From Planctomycetota bacterium (lineage in GTDB: Bacteria > Planctomycetota > PUPC01 > JACPCR01): a stretch of DNA of 64,000 nucleotides. The stretch is taken from contig JAQBXN010000012.1 of NCBI GenBank assembly GCA_027625095.1, positions 1-64,000 on the forward strand. Direction: 5' to 3'. Position numbers and translations under genes: made by a program. Below, in pieces: positions 46,867 to 54,893 of the stretch. The notes under the pieces were generated by a model, which worked only from the letters and a program-made list of their open reading frames with translations, did no database searches and was not told the origin of the DNA. How positions within the stretch are numbered: position 1 is the stretch's first letter; each line of letters starts with the position of its first letter.

Positions 46867-47631
46867 ATGAGCAAAGACATAAGCAACATTCTAAAGACCT
46901 GGGAGTTCTCCACGGATAATGGCTTCGTCAGGCGAATCATCGGCAATGATGGACGCGAAAAAATTCAACGCCGGATCGATCTCGGCGTAATTCAGATGGA
47001 GTCCGAAGACCGGCCGGATGGTGTGACTCCTTACGGATTTCCATCCCTTTATGATTACCTGAAAAAGTTGTCCGAGGAGTACCGAGAAAACCCAACGGGC
47101 GAAGAATTCGAAGTCAGTCCCGATGACTGCAATGCTCTGCAGGCCGAGGCCCTTCTCTACTATCAGCGGCGGCTCTGCTTTTTTGAATTGCAGGATTACA
47201 CCAGCGCAGCGCGTGACGCTCGGCGTAATCTCGAAGTTTTCGCGTTCATCCGCCGGTATGCCGAGCGTGAGGAGGACGCCATGAAAGTCGACCAGTTTCG
47301 GGGATTTGTCATTTATCACCGCGTTAAGGCTGAAGTGTTGGGATGCCTCGAAAAGAAAGAATACGACTTCGCTCTCAGTTACATCGACCACGCAGAGCGA
47401 GAACTCATGGATTTCTATACCGGATACGGCAAGGGCGATGAATTTGAAGAGGGCGATGAGTACAAGCAGCTCGAGATGTGGCGCGATCAGATAGAACGCC
47501 TGCGGCCGCTCTCACACCTGGAGATCCTCCAAAACGAATTGACCGAAGCGGTGGCACGTGAGGAGTACGAACGAGCCGCAGAAATCCGGAACGAAATACA
47601 ACGACTCAGCCATGAAAAGAATGAAGAGTAA
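46867..47631 (+). CDS. UVR-motif protein of unknown function
   Basis: 254 residues starting directly after the stop codon of the UxaA-type gene (TAAATG). Residues about 75-200 are helical and TPR-like. The C-terminus (ILQNELTEAVAREEYERAAE, then IRNEIQRL) is a UvrB/UvrC-type UVR motif, a helical hairpin used for protein contacts in UvrB, UvrC, ClpC and McsA. There is no nuclease or helicase domain. Similar stand-alone proteins occur in PVC genomes without known role. Direct linkage to a dehydratase and a peptidase suggests shared expression more than shared chemistry. Confidence 0.7.
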   Translation: MSKDISNILKTWEFSTDNGFVRRIIGNDGREKIQRRIDLGVIQMESEDRPDGVTPYGFPSLYDYLKKLSEEYRENPTGEEFEVSPDDCNALQAEALLYYQRRLCFFELQDYTSAARDARRNLEVFAFIRRYAEREEDAMKVDQFRGFVIYHRVKAEVLGCLEKKEYDFALSYIDHAERELMDFYTGYGKGDEFEEGDEYKQLEMWRDQIERLRPLSHLEILQNELTEAVAREEYERAAEIRNEIQRLSHEKNEE

Positions 47632-48697
47632 TCAAGCCGCACTGAAACAGCTTCGTGAGAGAATGGAACGGAAGCGTGTCGATGCGCTCTACATTTCAAA
47701 TCCTCCCAACGTCCGTTATCTCTCCGGATTCTCAACTCCCGTTGATGGGAAGGTAGTGGTTACGCAGACCAGCGTTCGGCTATTTACTGACTTTCGATAC
47801 ATTGTGCAGACGGAGGAAGAGTGCTTCGTGCCTGTCACAATCTGGAAGGGCAAAGAGAGGCTTTCGCATGTGAAGCGGCACCTAAATCGATTGAAGGTCG
47901 AGACGCTGGGAATCGAGGCCGAACACACTTCCGTCGGCATGTTGAGAACTCTGAAGAGCGCGTTCGATTGCCGCATCAAACAGACAAATGGCTTGGTCGA
48001 CGAAATGCGCGCCGTCAAGACTCCCGAAGAAATCGAACGCATCCGCAAAGCTGCCGAGGTCAATGACCTCGCCTTCAAACACATGCTCGGCTTTCTTAAA
48101 CCAGGGCAGACAGAGATCGACGTCACCCTCGAGCTTGAATGGTATCTCCGCAGAAATGCAGCCTTTGAACTAGCGTTCGATGTTATCGCCGCGGCTGGCC
48201 CGAACGGCGCCAAGCCTCACGCGCATCCCGGCAACCGGAAAATCAAGAACAATGAACTTCTGACCCTTGACTTCGGCAGCGTCTGGCAGGGATACCGGTC
48301 AGATATGACACGGACGGTCGGTTTCGGCCACCCGGGACGCGAACTCAAGAAGATGTACCATACCGTTCTTGATGCACAGGTTGCCGGGGTCGAAGCCATC
48401 AGGCCGGATATCACTGGTCAGCATGTAGATCGTGTCTCGAGGAAAATCATCAAGGATGCAGGCTACCACAAATACTTTGGCCACAGCCTCGGCCACGGTG
48501 TCGGTCTTGAGATTCACGAGCGCCCCCGCCTCGCTCCGCATTCGAAAGACATCCTGGCACCCAATATGGTCGTCACGGTCGAGCCCGGCATCTACGTGCC
48601 GAATTTTGCCGGGGTACGGATCGAAGACCTGGTCCTGGTAACGGAGACCGGAAAGGATGTCCTAAGCCAATCACCCAAAGAGTTGATCTGTCTGTAG
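47612..48697 (+). CDS. M24B family Xaa-Pro aminopeptidase
   Basis: 361 residues from the ATG at 47612, overlapping the end of the UVR-motif gene by 20 bases; an ATG three codons later is an alternative. The N-terminal creatinase-like domain (ALYISNPPNVRYLSGF) precedes the pita-bread catalytic domain. All five metal ligands are present: Asp in LTLDFGSV, Asp in YRSDMTRTVG, His in LGHGVGLEIHE, Glu in VTVEPGIYV and Glu in VRIEDLVLV. It should remove N-terminal residues ahead of proline from peptides in the cytoplasm. Confidence 0.88.
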   Translation: MKRMKSNQAALKQLRERMERKRVDALYISNPPNVRYLSGFSTPVDGKVVVTQTSVRLFTDFRYIVQTEEECFVPVTIWKGKERLSHVKRHLNRLKVETLGIEAEHTSVGMLRTLKSAFDCRIKQTNGLVDEMRAVKTPEEIERIRKAAEVNDLAFKHMLGFLKPGQTEIDVTLELEWYLRRNAAFELAFDVIAAAGPNGAKPHAHPGNRKIKNNELLTLDFGSVWQGYRSDMTRTVGFGHPGRELKKMYHTVLDAQVAGVEAIRPDITGQHVDRVSRKIIKDAGYHKYFGHSLGHGVGLEIHERPRLAPHSKDILAPNMVVTVEPGIYVPNFAGVRIEDLVLVTETGKDVLSQSPKELICL

Positions 48698-48757
48698 TGG
48701 CGCGACAGTATCAATCCCGATTCGAGCCGTTTTGTGGAATGATGACGGAGAAGAATT

Positions 48758-50251
48758 GTGACTAAGCGCGAAATTAAGGAGGGCAGCTACAAGAGACAAT
48801 TCTGGCTCGCTGGTGTGGTTCTGATCCTCGTCTCCGCGGCTTGCCGCTTTCATGGTTTGGGAGAGAAGGGTCTCTGGCTGGATGAAAGTATCAGCCTGGC
48901 GAGGATTTCCGGGACCTTCGGCGAGATGCTCGACGACGTCATGGAAAACGACGGTCATCCGCCCATTTATTATGCATGTCTGCATCTGGCGACTGGACCG
49001 TTCCGAGAATCAAATTCTGAGCAACCCAAATTCCCGCCGGCTGGGATCACGGATGGCGTCCTGCGATATCCATCAGCGCTTGCGGGAGTCTTGACTGTTT
49101 TACTCGTTTTACTGATCGAGTTTGAGTTGGCGCCGGAAGCTCGGTTTCCCCTGGCAACTCTCATCGCGACATTTTCCGCCTTTCTGATCTTTTTTTCACA
49201 GGAGGCTCGACACTATGCGCTCGCAGGTCTGTGGACGACCAGCTCGACGCTGTTCCTGATCCGCGGGTTGAAGCGCGAAAGAGCAGGAGACTGGGTTTGT
49301 TTTGCTCTTTCCTCGATTCTTGCCCTCTACACTTTCTATTACTCGCTCTTTATTCTGGTTTCGCAGGCCATTGCGGCGGGCTGGATCAAATACAGGAATC
49401 CCAAAGAAGAGAGGCGGAAGAAGGTGAGGGCAAGCCTTGCCTTCGCAGCGCCATGTGTCGCATTCTTGTTTTATCTGCCCGTGGTAAATCGAATGCGGGA
49501 AAAAGTGGCTGCTGCCGGCGCCCCGCTAGGCTTCGGAGTACCTGGGATAAAATCGTGGCTGACCCTGTTCTCTGAGCTTGGACTCGGTTTCAATCCGCTC
49601 CACTCGTTTTCGTGGCTGACCCTCTTTGCCGGCGGGGTCTTTACGCTCATCCCGGTGGCCTGGTACGTCTCGCACTATCGAACCCTCAGCCACGAATCCA
49701 GGCTCCTCCTCTGGTTGTATCTTGGTCCGCCGGTCTGTCTTCTTGTGTTTCCACTCAAACCGCACGTCTTCCAGGCCAAGCACCTTTTCGCTCTGGCTCC
49801 GATTTTTTGCCTGATTGCCGGTGCCATGATCCGCTCACTTCTTAGGAACAAAGGCTCCATGAAGGCGGTGGCCTTCTGCTCCGTTCTGGCTCTGATCAAT
49901 CTGCATTCGATCTTTCATTACAAATCCGACTTCATTAAAGAAGACTGGCCAGGGGCCGTTTCATTTCTAGTGCAAGAAGACGTTCCCAGTGCGATCGTAC
50001 CCGCACCGCCTTACCTCAAAATTCCGCTGACCCGCTATCTTAAAAATCAGAAACGAGTCTACGCCCCGGCCGAGCTCGACCCCGGGCAGGATTTATGGCT
50101 GGTCGAACTCCTCGAGAGCCCGGTGAGCTTCGGAGACCTGATGACAAAGGAAATCGTAGCCAAAAATCGAAAACCGGAACGGGAGGAATTCTTTCCCGGC
50201 GAATTGGGGATCATCCGCCTCACTCATTGGAAAGTGCGCGCCGCTCAATAA
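48758..50251 (+). CDS. GT39/ArnT-like polytopic membrane glycosyltransferase
   Basis: 497 residues from a GTG with GGAG upstream. About ten hydrophobic segments are visible (for example VLILVSAAC, LAGVLTVLLVLLIEF, LATLIATFSAFLIFFSQ). The first periplasmic loop carries GLWLDESISL, the Asp-Glu motif conserved in the GT39/GT83 family that takes sugars from polyprenyl phosphate; a second motif FFSQEARHYALAG fits. The acceptor could be lipid A, a protein or another glycan. The C-terminal 120 residues are soluble and outside the membrane. Confidence 0.78.
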   Translation: MTKREIKEGSYKRQFWLAGVVLILVSAACRFHGLGEKGLWLDESISLARISGTFGEMLDDVMENDGHPPIYYACLHLATGPFRESNSEQPKFPPAGITDGVLRYPSALAGVLTVLLVLLIEFELAPEARFPLATLIATFSAFLIFFSQEARHYALAGLWTTSSTLFLIRGLKRERAGDWVCFALSSILALYTFYYSLFILVSQAIAAGWIKYRNPKEERRKKVRASLAFAAPCVAFLFYLPVVNRMREKVAAAGAPLGFGVPGIKSWLTLFSELGLGFNPLHSFSWLTLFAGGVFTLIPVAWYVSHYRTLSHESRLLLWLYLGPPVCLLVFPLKPHVFQAKHLFALAPIFCLIAGAMIRSLLRNKGSMKAVAFCSVLALINLHSIFHYKSDFIKEDWPGAVSFLVQEDVPSAIVPAPPYLKIPLTRYLKNQKRVYAPAELDPGQDLWLVELLESPVSFGDLMTKEIVAKNRKPEREEFFPGELGIIRLTHWKVRAAQ

Positions 50252-50325
50252 ATTGACTTCCAGCCCACCGAGGCGATGATGCCCCGCCTTTCGGCAGACA
50301 TACCGGAAACCAAAATTCAGAGTAA

Positions 50326-50452
50326 CTGTTCAGGGCCAAATCTCTCTTGCTTTTAAGCATCCCTTTCTTCTCTTTTCTCGTGGCAAGCGAATTCTCCCAA
50401 GAAAAAACAAAGAAAGGGAAGATTAAGAGTAAGAGCCTGACCCTCTGAACAG
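50326..50452. repeat. Imperfect 127-bp palindrome
   Basis: The left arm begins CTGTTCAGGG (50326) and the right arm ends CCCTCTGAACAG (50452). In between, CTCT/AGAG, TTAA and CCCTTTCTT/AAGAAAGGG type blocks pair in order, with a GAATTC (50389-50394) at the centre. Each arm is about 60 bases with several mismatches. It fills most of the 239-base gap between the GT39-like gene and the Gfo/Idh/MocA gene. It could be a MITE-like element or a very long stem-loop. Confidence 0.65.
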
Positions 50453-50490
50453 ATAATTACAACTTTTATTCACATCATCGGAGTTGAGCC

Positions 50491-51516
50491 ATGTATAAAT
50501 GTGCCATGTTAGGCTGTGGGGGAAGAGCGCGAGGTCACGCTGCTGCATACAAGCATGTTCAGGGCGGAACCCTGAGCGCGATCTGTGATATGAACCTGGA
50601 ACGTCTGAACGCCTTTTCAAAGGATTTCGGCATCAAAACGACCTACTCAAGCTATGAAAAAATGCTTGAAAAAGAAAAACCCGACGTGCTTCATATCGTG
50701 ACGCCGCCGACCATCCGTCACAGCGTCATGAAGATCGCATCCGATGCTGGTGTGCCCGCGGTTGTGATTGAAAAACCAATCGCCATTCAGGGCGAAGATT
50801 ACCGGGACCTCGTCAAGTTAGCCGATTCAACAAGCACAAAGTTCTGTGTAAACACTCAACTCAACTTTCATCCGGCAAATCTGCGGATGAAGCAGCTCGT
50901 CAACGACGGCAAGATCGGCGAAATCAAATTTATCGATGCCAGTGCACGTTCGACACCTGTCGACCAGGGCCCGCACGTTCTGCAGCTTGTTTCTTCTTAC
51001 ATTGATAATTCGCGTCCTAAGCAGGTGTTCGGAATCATTTCCGGAGGTGAGAACCTGTCCTCGCATCAGCCTTCGCCGGACGACGCGACGGCGACCATTT
51101 TTTACCAAAACGGAGTGCGTGCTTCGGTCTCCTTTGGCCTCCGCGGGGGACCTCTTGCGGATGGCAACGAGTCCCGCTATCAGCACAAACGGGTGGCCGT
51201 GTATGGCACTAAAGGTTTCGCTCACTGGCGGATGAACGGTTGGGAATGTTTCACTCAGGAAGGCGGGTACGAATCCGGCGTGCACAGTTACGGCGAAGAA
51301 GATGTCCTCGGCCAGGCCGGGCTGACTGAGGCGATATTTGCCTGGCTCGATGATGATAAGAATGTCCATCCAACTCATCTCAAGCAGTCACTCGCCGAGT
51401 TTAATCTGCTGATGGGTATGTACCACAGCGGCATGACCCGCGAGCCGATCTCGCTGCCGTTCGATCCGCCGGACAACATCATCGAAGCGCTGAAAGGGAT
51501 GTTTGCCTCTGAATAA
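50491..51516 (+). CDS. Gfo/Idh/MocA family oxidoreductase
   Basis: 341 residues with GGAG before the ATG. An NAD(P)-binding Rossmann fold opens the protein (YKCAMLGCGGRARGHAAAY), followed by DVLHIVTPPTIRHSV and the conserved VVIEKPIAIQG with the catalytic lysine. The C-terminal half is the usual alpha/beta substrate domain, including KQLVNDGKIGEIKFIDASAR. It probably oxidises or reduces a sugar, cyclitol or sugar acid. There is no Tat signal, so it is cytoplasmic. A strong terminator follows 28 bases after the stop codon. Confidence 0.87.
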   Translation: MYKCAMLGCGGRARGHAAAYKHVQGGTLSAICDMNLERLNAFSKDFGIKTTYSSYEKMLEKEKPDVLHIVTPPTIRHSVMKIASDAGVPAVVIEKPIAIQGEDYRDLVKLADSTSTKFCVNTQLNFHPANLRMKQLVNDGKIGEIKFIDASARSTPVDQGPHVLQLVSSYIDNSRPKQVFGIISGGENLSSHQPSPDDATATIFYQNGVRASVSFGLRGGPLADGNESRYQHKRVAVYGTKGFAHWRMNGWECFTQEGGYESGVHSYGEEDVLGQAGLTEAIFAWLDDDKNVHPTHLKQSLAEFNLLMGMYHSGMTREPISLPFDPPDNIIEALKGMFASE

Positions 51517-51543
51517 CCTCCTGGCTTCCGCTCAAATGCACTC

Positions 51544-51580
51544 GGCGACAATTGCTTAACGGCAATTGTCGCCGTTTTAT
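51544..51580 (+). terminator. Rho-independent terminator after the Gfo/Idh/MocA gene
   Basis: A perfect 12-bp stem (GGCGACAATTGC at 51544-51555 with GCAATTGTCGCC at 51562-51573) with a 6-base loop is followed by GTTTTATT. Confidence 0.93.
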
Positions 51581-51645
51581 TGAAAGGCTGATCCATAGAC
51601 ATAGACTTGAGACGCACGGTTTGCTTCAAGGCCAAAGAGGATGTG

Positions 51646-52941
51646 ATGGTTTCTAAATTACGAAAGCGTGCATTCACCATCATCGAGTTACTGGTTGTAT
51701 GCGTCATCATTTCGGTGCTTGCCACCATGGTCCTGTCGGGCATCCAGCATGTAAATACCAAAACGATGTCTTTAACCTGCCTTAGCCGCATGAAAGACAT
51801 AGGAACGGGGCTGAAGACCTACATAGCACTATGGAAAGGCTGGACGCCTCCCAACGGTCACCACTATCCCGCACTGATGGGTATGCCAGTGTACGACCCG
51901 GCTGATCCAGCGAAATTCGATGAAAATGTTGCCGGTAAAGTAGAAGCGTTTGTCTGCCCGGCAGAAGACCCGAAGGAGTGGAGACAATTCAAAGGGACCG
52001 GAGGGCAGGTATCAAAAGGTTACAATCGTTCGTTTAATCTCGGCAGTGGCTTCGTTGGGAGGAATACGCTGCGGTCGCCGGGCCGGACGGTCATGATTTC
52101 TGAGTTCAACGCGCCACGTCATCCTAACGGCGTAAAGTTGGGCCTGAACTATCTGTTTTCGGATATGTCCGGGAAAGTGTCTGGCGGAACGATAAGCGAC
52201 CCCGAATACATGCCGGGCTTAATGACGAACTGGTTCGCCAATGTGCAACTCAATAACTTCATCGAGTCGGATGGCGGGAATCCAGACCTCGTCATGGTCT
52301 GGAGCGAGCCCCTTACTAACTTTGGGTCGGTACGATATATCACGGATCCAAGTGTACCTATCAGTAATCTGAGGCCGGTTGGAAAGCAATGGCACCCCTT
52401 CAGTTTTCTTCCCACCCTTTCACCCAACTGGGACGGAGTAGGAGCGGCAGGGGAGCCAAATTACATCTTGGGGATTTGGAGCGGGTTATTGGATTTTCCT
52501 GCAAGTGGCAAATGGACCATACAGATTCGCTGCGACGATGTCGGTGGAGTCATTATTGATGAAAACGACAACGGTATACTTGAATGGGCAGAATTCCTTC
52601 AGCAGGGCACCGCCGCAACCAGCGACCCTAAGCCTCTGCCCCCTTATGACCCGAACGATCCGAATGGATGCGGCTGGTGGATCAGACCCAGAGAGCGTGA
52701 GTACGATCTTCCACGCGCAGGACTCTTTCCAGTATTTATTTACCTTTTCGACTGGGAAAAAGCCTGCAAGGGCAGCAACATCGACGAAAGTATTATTTTC
52801 AGTTGGCAAAATAGCGCTGAGGATATCTCGATGCAGGTGATCCCCCCGGAAAGAATGCTGCACAGCCCCTTCGGGAACTCAAAGCTGAAGCCGCCCGTCC
52901 AGATGTCTTTTCCGACGGGCATGCTGCCAGAGGAGAATTAA
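51646..52941 (+). CDS. Type IV pseudopilin-like protein with large C-terminal domain
   Basis: 431 residues from the ATG at 51646 (AGAGG upstream). The N-terminus RKRAFTIIELLVVCVIISVL is a type IV prepilin signal with the conserved +5 glutamate; the residue before the cleavage site is Ala rather than the usual Gly. The middle part follows the H-type pseudopilin pattern of PVC bacteria (CLSRMKDIGTGLKTYIALWK, AFVCPAEDP). Residues about 230-350 (WTIQIRCDDVGGVIIDENDN) resemble a PA14-like beta domain. It would be processed by a prepilin peptidase and assembled into a secretion or surface filament. Confidence 0.75.
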   Translation: MVSKLRKRAFTIIELLVVCVIISVLATMVLSGIQHVNTKTMSLTCLSRMKDIGTGLKTYIALWKGWTPPNGHHYPALMGMPVYDPADPAKFDENVAGKVEAFVCPAEDPKEWRQFKGTGGQVSKGYNRSFNLGSGFVGRNTLRSPGRTVMISEFNAPRHPNGVKLGLNYLFSDMSGKVSGGTISDPEYMPGLMTNWFANVQLNNFIESDGGNPDLVMVWSEPLTNFGSVRYITDPSVPISNLRPVGKQWHPFSFLPTLSPNWDGVGAAGEPNYILGIWSGLLDFPASGKWTIQIRCDDVGGVIIDENDNGILEWAEFLQQGTAATSDPKPLPPYDPNDPNGCGWWIRPREREYDLPRAGLFPVFIYLFDWEKACKGSNIDESIIFSWQNSAEDISMQVIPPERMLHSPFGNSKLKPPVQMSFPTGMLPEEN

Positions 52942-52967
52942 CATCCTTGAAGCAACAAAAGCTTACT

Positions 52968-52995
52968 TTGAAACGGTAACCGCCCCGGCTACAAT
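52968..52995 (+). promoter_or_regulatory. Sigma-70 type promoter of the tRNA-Gly gene
   Basis: TTGAAA (52968-52973) and TACAAT (52990-52995) are separated by 16 bases, and the tRNA starts 15 bases after the -10 box. Confidence 0.7.
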
Positions 52996-53009
52996 ACCCC
53001 CTTCGCTCA

Positions 53010-53081
53010 GCGGGCGTAGTTCAGTGGTAGAACATCAGCTTCCCAAGCTGAGGGTCGACGGTTCGAATCCGTTCGCCCGCT
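53010..53081 (+). tRNA. tRNA-Gly (anticodon CCC)
   Basis: The 7-bp acceptor stem (GCGGGCG with CGCCCGC), D arm (GTTC with GAAC), 5-bp anticodon stem (TCAGC with GCTGA) and T arm with TTCGAAT fold into a complete cloverleaf. The anticodon loop TTCCCAA places CCC at 53042-53044, reading GGG glycine codons. CCA is not encoded. A promoter lies just upstream. Confidence 0.95.
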
Positions 53082-53208
53082 TCAGGATTTTTGACGATTC
53101 CGGATCCCCTCCTGATCGTCATCACGGCGCCTCATCTGTCCGGCTCATCATTCCATCTGCGTTTGACTAACATGGACGAAGCCGCAACACCCCTTGAAAG
53201 GCACCGCT

Positions 53209-53943
53209 ATGCGCACCCTCTACCTTTTAACTCCGCTCCTGTTCCTTGGCTGTAACCACAGCAAGACTGCTATCAAGGAACAGGACACGCAAATATCCGT
53301 TGAACGCATCGACGAACGAATGCGAGTCGTTCTTCCCAGAGAAGGAGTGATCCACATCGTGCAACAGGGTGAGACATTGGGCGCGATCTGCCAGAGCTAT
53401 GGAAAAGTTGAGGACGCCATTCGAAAGGTCAATGGACTGCAAGGGAATCAGCTCAGCCCGGGACAAGGGCTCTTCATACCCGGCGCCTCCAAGGCCATCC
53501 ATGCGGCCACGCCGGTAGTCGTGGAAACGTCTGCCCTTCCAGATCTCGCCGCTTACGCCGGCCCATCTCAATCGGGGTTGATCTGGCCGGTCAAAGCCAA
53601 GGTGAATGTGCAGTTCCGCCAACAGGATTTTTTTGCACGCAGCGATGGTATCAATATCGCCGCCCCTTTTGCCGGGCCGGTCTGGGCTGCGCAGAGCGGT
53701 GTTGTAGCTTATCAGGATGACGATCTGCTGGGCTTGGGCAGAGTGATCGTTCTCCAGCACGAGGGTGGGCTTTACACTCTTTATGGCAATCTTTACGAAT
53801 CAAGAGTGGAAACCGGCCAGCAAGTAAATCAGGGCGGGGTGATTGCACGATCCGGGAACAGCGGGAGGGCGCGCCAGCCGCAATTGCACTTCCGGGTGTA
53901 TCAAAATTCCACTCCAGCGAACCCGATTACGTTCCTGAAGTAA
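53209..53943 (+). CDS. NlpD/EnvC-like lipoprotein with LysM and degenerate LytM domain
   Basis: 244 residues from the ATG at 53209 (GAAAGG upstream). The lipobox LLFLGC makes it a lipoprotein. A LysM peptidoglycan-binding domain (IHIVQQGETLGAICQSYGKV to SPGQGLFIPG) lies near residues 49-92. The M23/LytM domain (about 125-244) keeps the fold (VIVLQHEGGLYTLYGNLYES, PQLHFRVYQN), but the zinc motif HxGxD reads RSDGIN and the second histidine site reads YGNL, so only one zinc ligand remains. This loss is typical of NlpD/EnvC, which activate cell-separating amidases instead of cutting peptidoglycan themselves. Confidence 0.82.
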   Translation: MRTLYLLTPLLFLGCNHSKTAIKEQDTQISVERIDERMRVVLPREGVIHIVQQGETLGAICQSYGKVEDAIRKVNGLQGNQLSPGQGLFIPGASKAIHAATPVVVETSALPDLAAYAGPSQSGLIWPVKAKVNVQFRQQDFFARSDGINIAAPFAGPVWAAQSGVVAYQDDDLLGLGRVIVLQHEGGLYTLYGNLYESRVETGQQVNQGGVIARSGNSGRARQPQLHFRVYQNSTPANPITFLK

Positions 53944-53976
53944 CCTTACTGATGCGCCGAGCATCCCCAGCCGGTT

Positions 53977-54720
53977 TTATGGCCTCTCAGGCTCGCTCTT
54001 CCGTACCGATTCAAAGAATCCCACCACTCCTGATACCGCGTCTTTGAGCGATTTCCGATCCCCGAAAAAGTGATCCGTTTCCTCGATGGCGATTGTGCGG
54101 ACGTCAAATCCTCCCAGTTTCATTGCCTCGCCGAGAGAGTGAATCTTACACCACGGATCTTTCAGGCCACCGATCATCAATACCGGCAGCTTGCTGTGTT
54201 TCTGCTCTGCTGCCTTGTGCTTGAAATAGTCGTTTGGATAGCCGACTCCCGCATAGGCTTTCACTTTCGGGTCCTGTATCGCTACCTCAAATGCCATGGC
54301 GGAACCGAACGAATATCCTGCCAGAAAAATATTTTCAGGGTCGACTATCGTGAGACTTCTGAGTTTGGCCAGCGCTGCCTTTATATCCCGTTGTTCTCCT
54401 TTTCCTTCAGCGAAAGACCCTCCTGATTCACCGACTCCCCGAAAATTGAATTTCAAAGTGAAGTATCCCCGGGCAGCCAACTCACGAACCATGGCTGAAA
54501 CAATGTGATTCTGTAAAGAGCCGCCCAGCCTAGGATCCGGATGGCATACAACAACGCCCGGCTGTTTTTCAGCCGAAGGGAAATAGCGGGCTTCATACTC
54601 AATTTTTATTTCGTCTTCCGGCACAGGGAAGAACCCTTTCTCAACCTTGACTTCTACCTCGGCGTGAACGGCAGAGATAAGAACGACAAAAGAAAGAAAA
54701 GTACTGATGGATCGCTTCAC
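53977..54720 (-). CDS. Exported alpha/beta hydrolase
   Basis: 247 residues from a GTG at 54720, which opens a clean signal peptide (KRSISTFLSFVVLISAVHA). A longer frame from 54774 would translate a repeat sequence and is disfavoured. The hydrolase core shows VVVCHPDPRLGGSLQN, FRGVGESGG, the nucleophile elbow GYSFGSAMA, the acid in GGLKDPWC and the histidine in EETDHFF. It resembles dienelactone hydrolase and serine esterases of the CocE/YdeN group. The substrate is unknown. Confidence 0.78.
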   Translation of the reverse strand: MKRSISTFLSFVVLISAVHAEVEVKVEKGFFPVPEDEIKIEYEARYFPSAEKQPGVVVCHPDPRLGGSLQNHIVSAMVRELAARGYFTLKFNFRGVGESGGSFAEGKGEQRDIKAALAKLRSLTIVDPENIFLAGYSFGSAMAFEVAIQDPKVKAYAGVGYPNDYFKHKAAEQKHSKLPVLMIGGLKDPWCKIHSLGEAMKLGGFDVRTIAIEETDHFFGDRKSLKDAVSGVVGFFESVRKSEPERP

Positions 54721-54725
54721 GGAAT

Positions 54726-54746
54726 CTGGTTGATGGCTAATGGTTG
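54726..54746. repeat. 7-bp-periodic repeat, ATGGTTG family
   Basis: Three successive heptamers (CTGGTTG, ATGGCTA, ATGGTTG) lie just upstream of the alpha/beta hydrolase start. The same unit as at 32786-32806, 22 kb away. Confidence 0.6.
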
Positions 54747-54893
54747 ATTTCTGCTGCTGATTTTCGAAAGGCATAACGAATTTTCAAGAACAGGCGTTAC
54801 TGGGGCAAGCGAACTGACGGGCAGGCGAGTTGAAGGCAACTGAGCTGCCAGAACCTTGCAATCGATCTGCATATCCGTTACTGAGGCGCGGAA

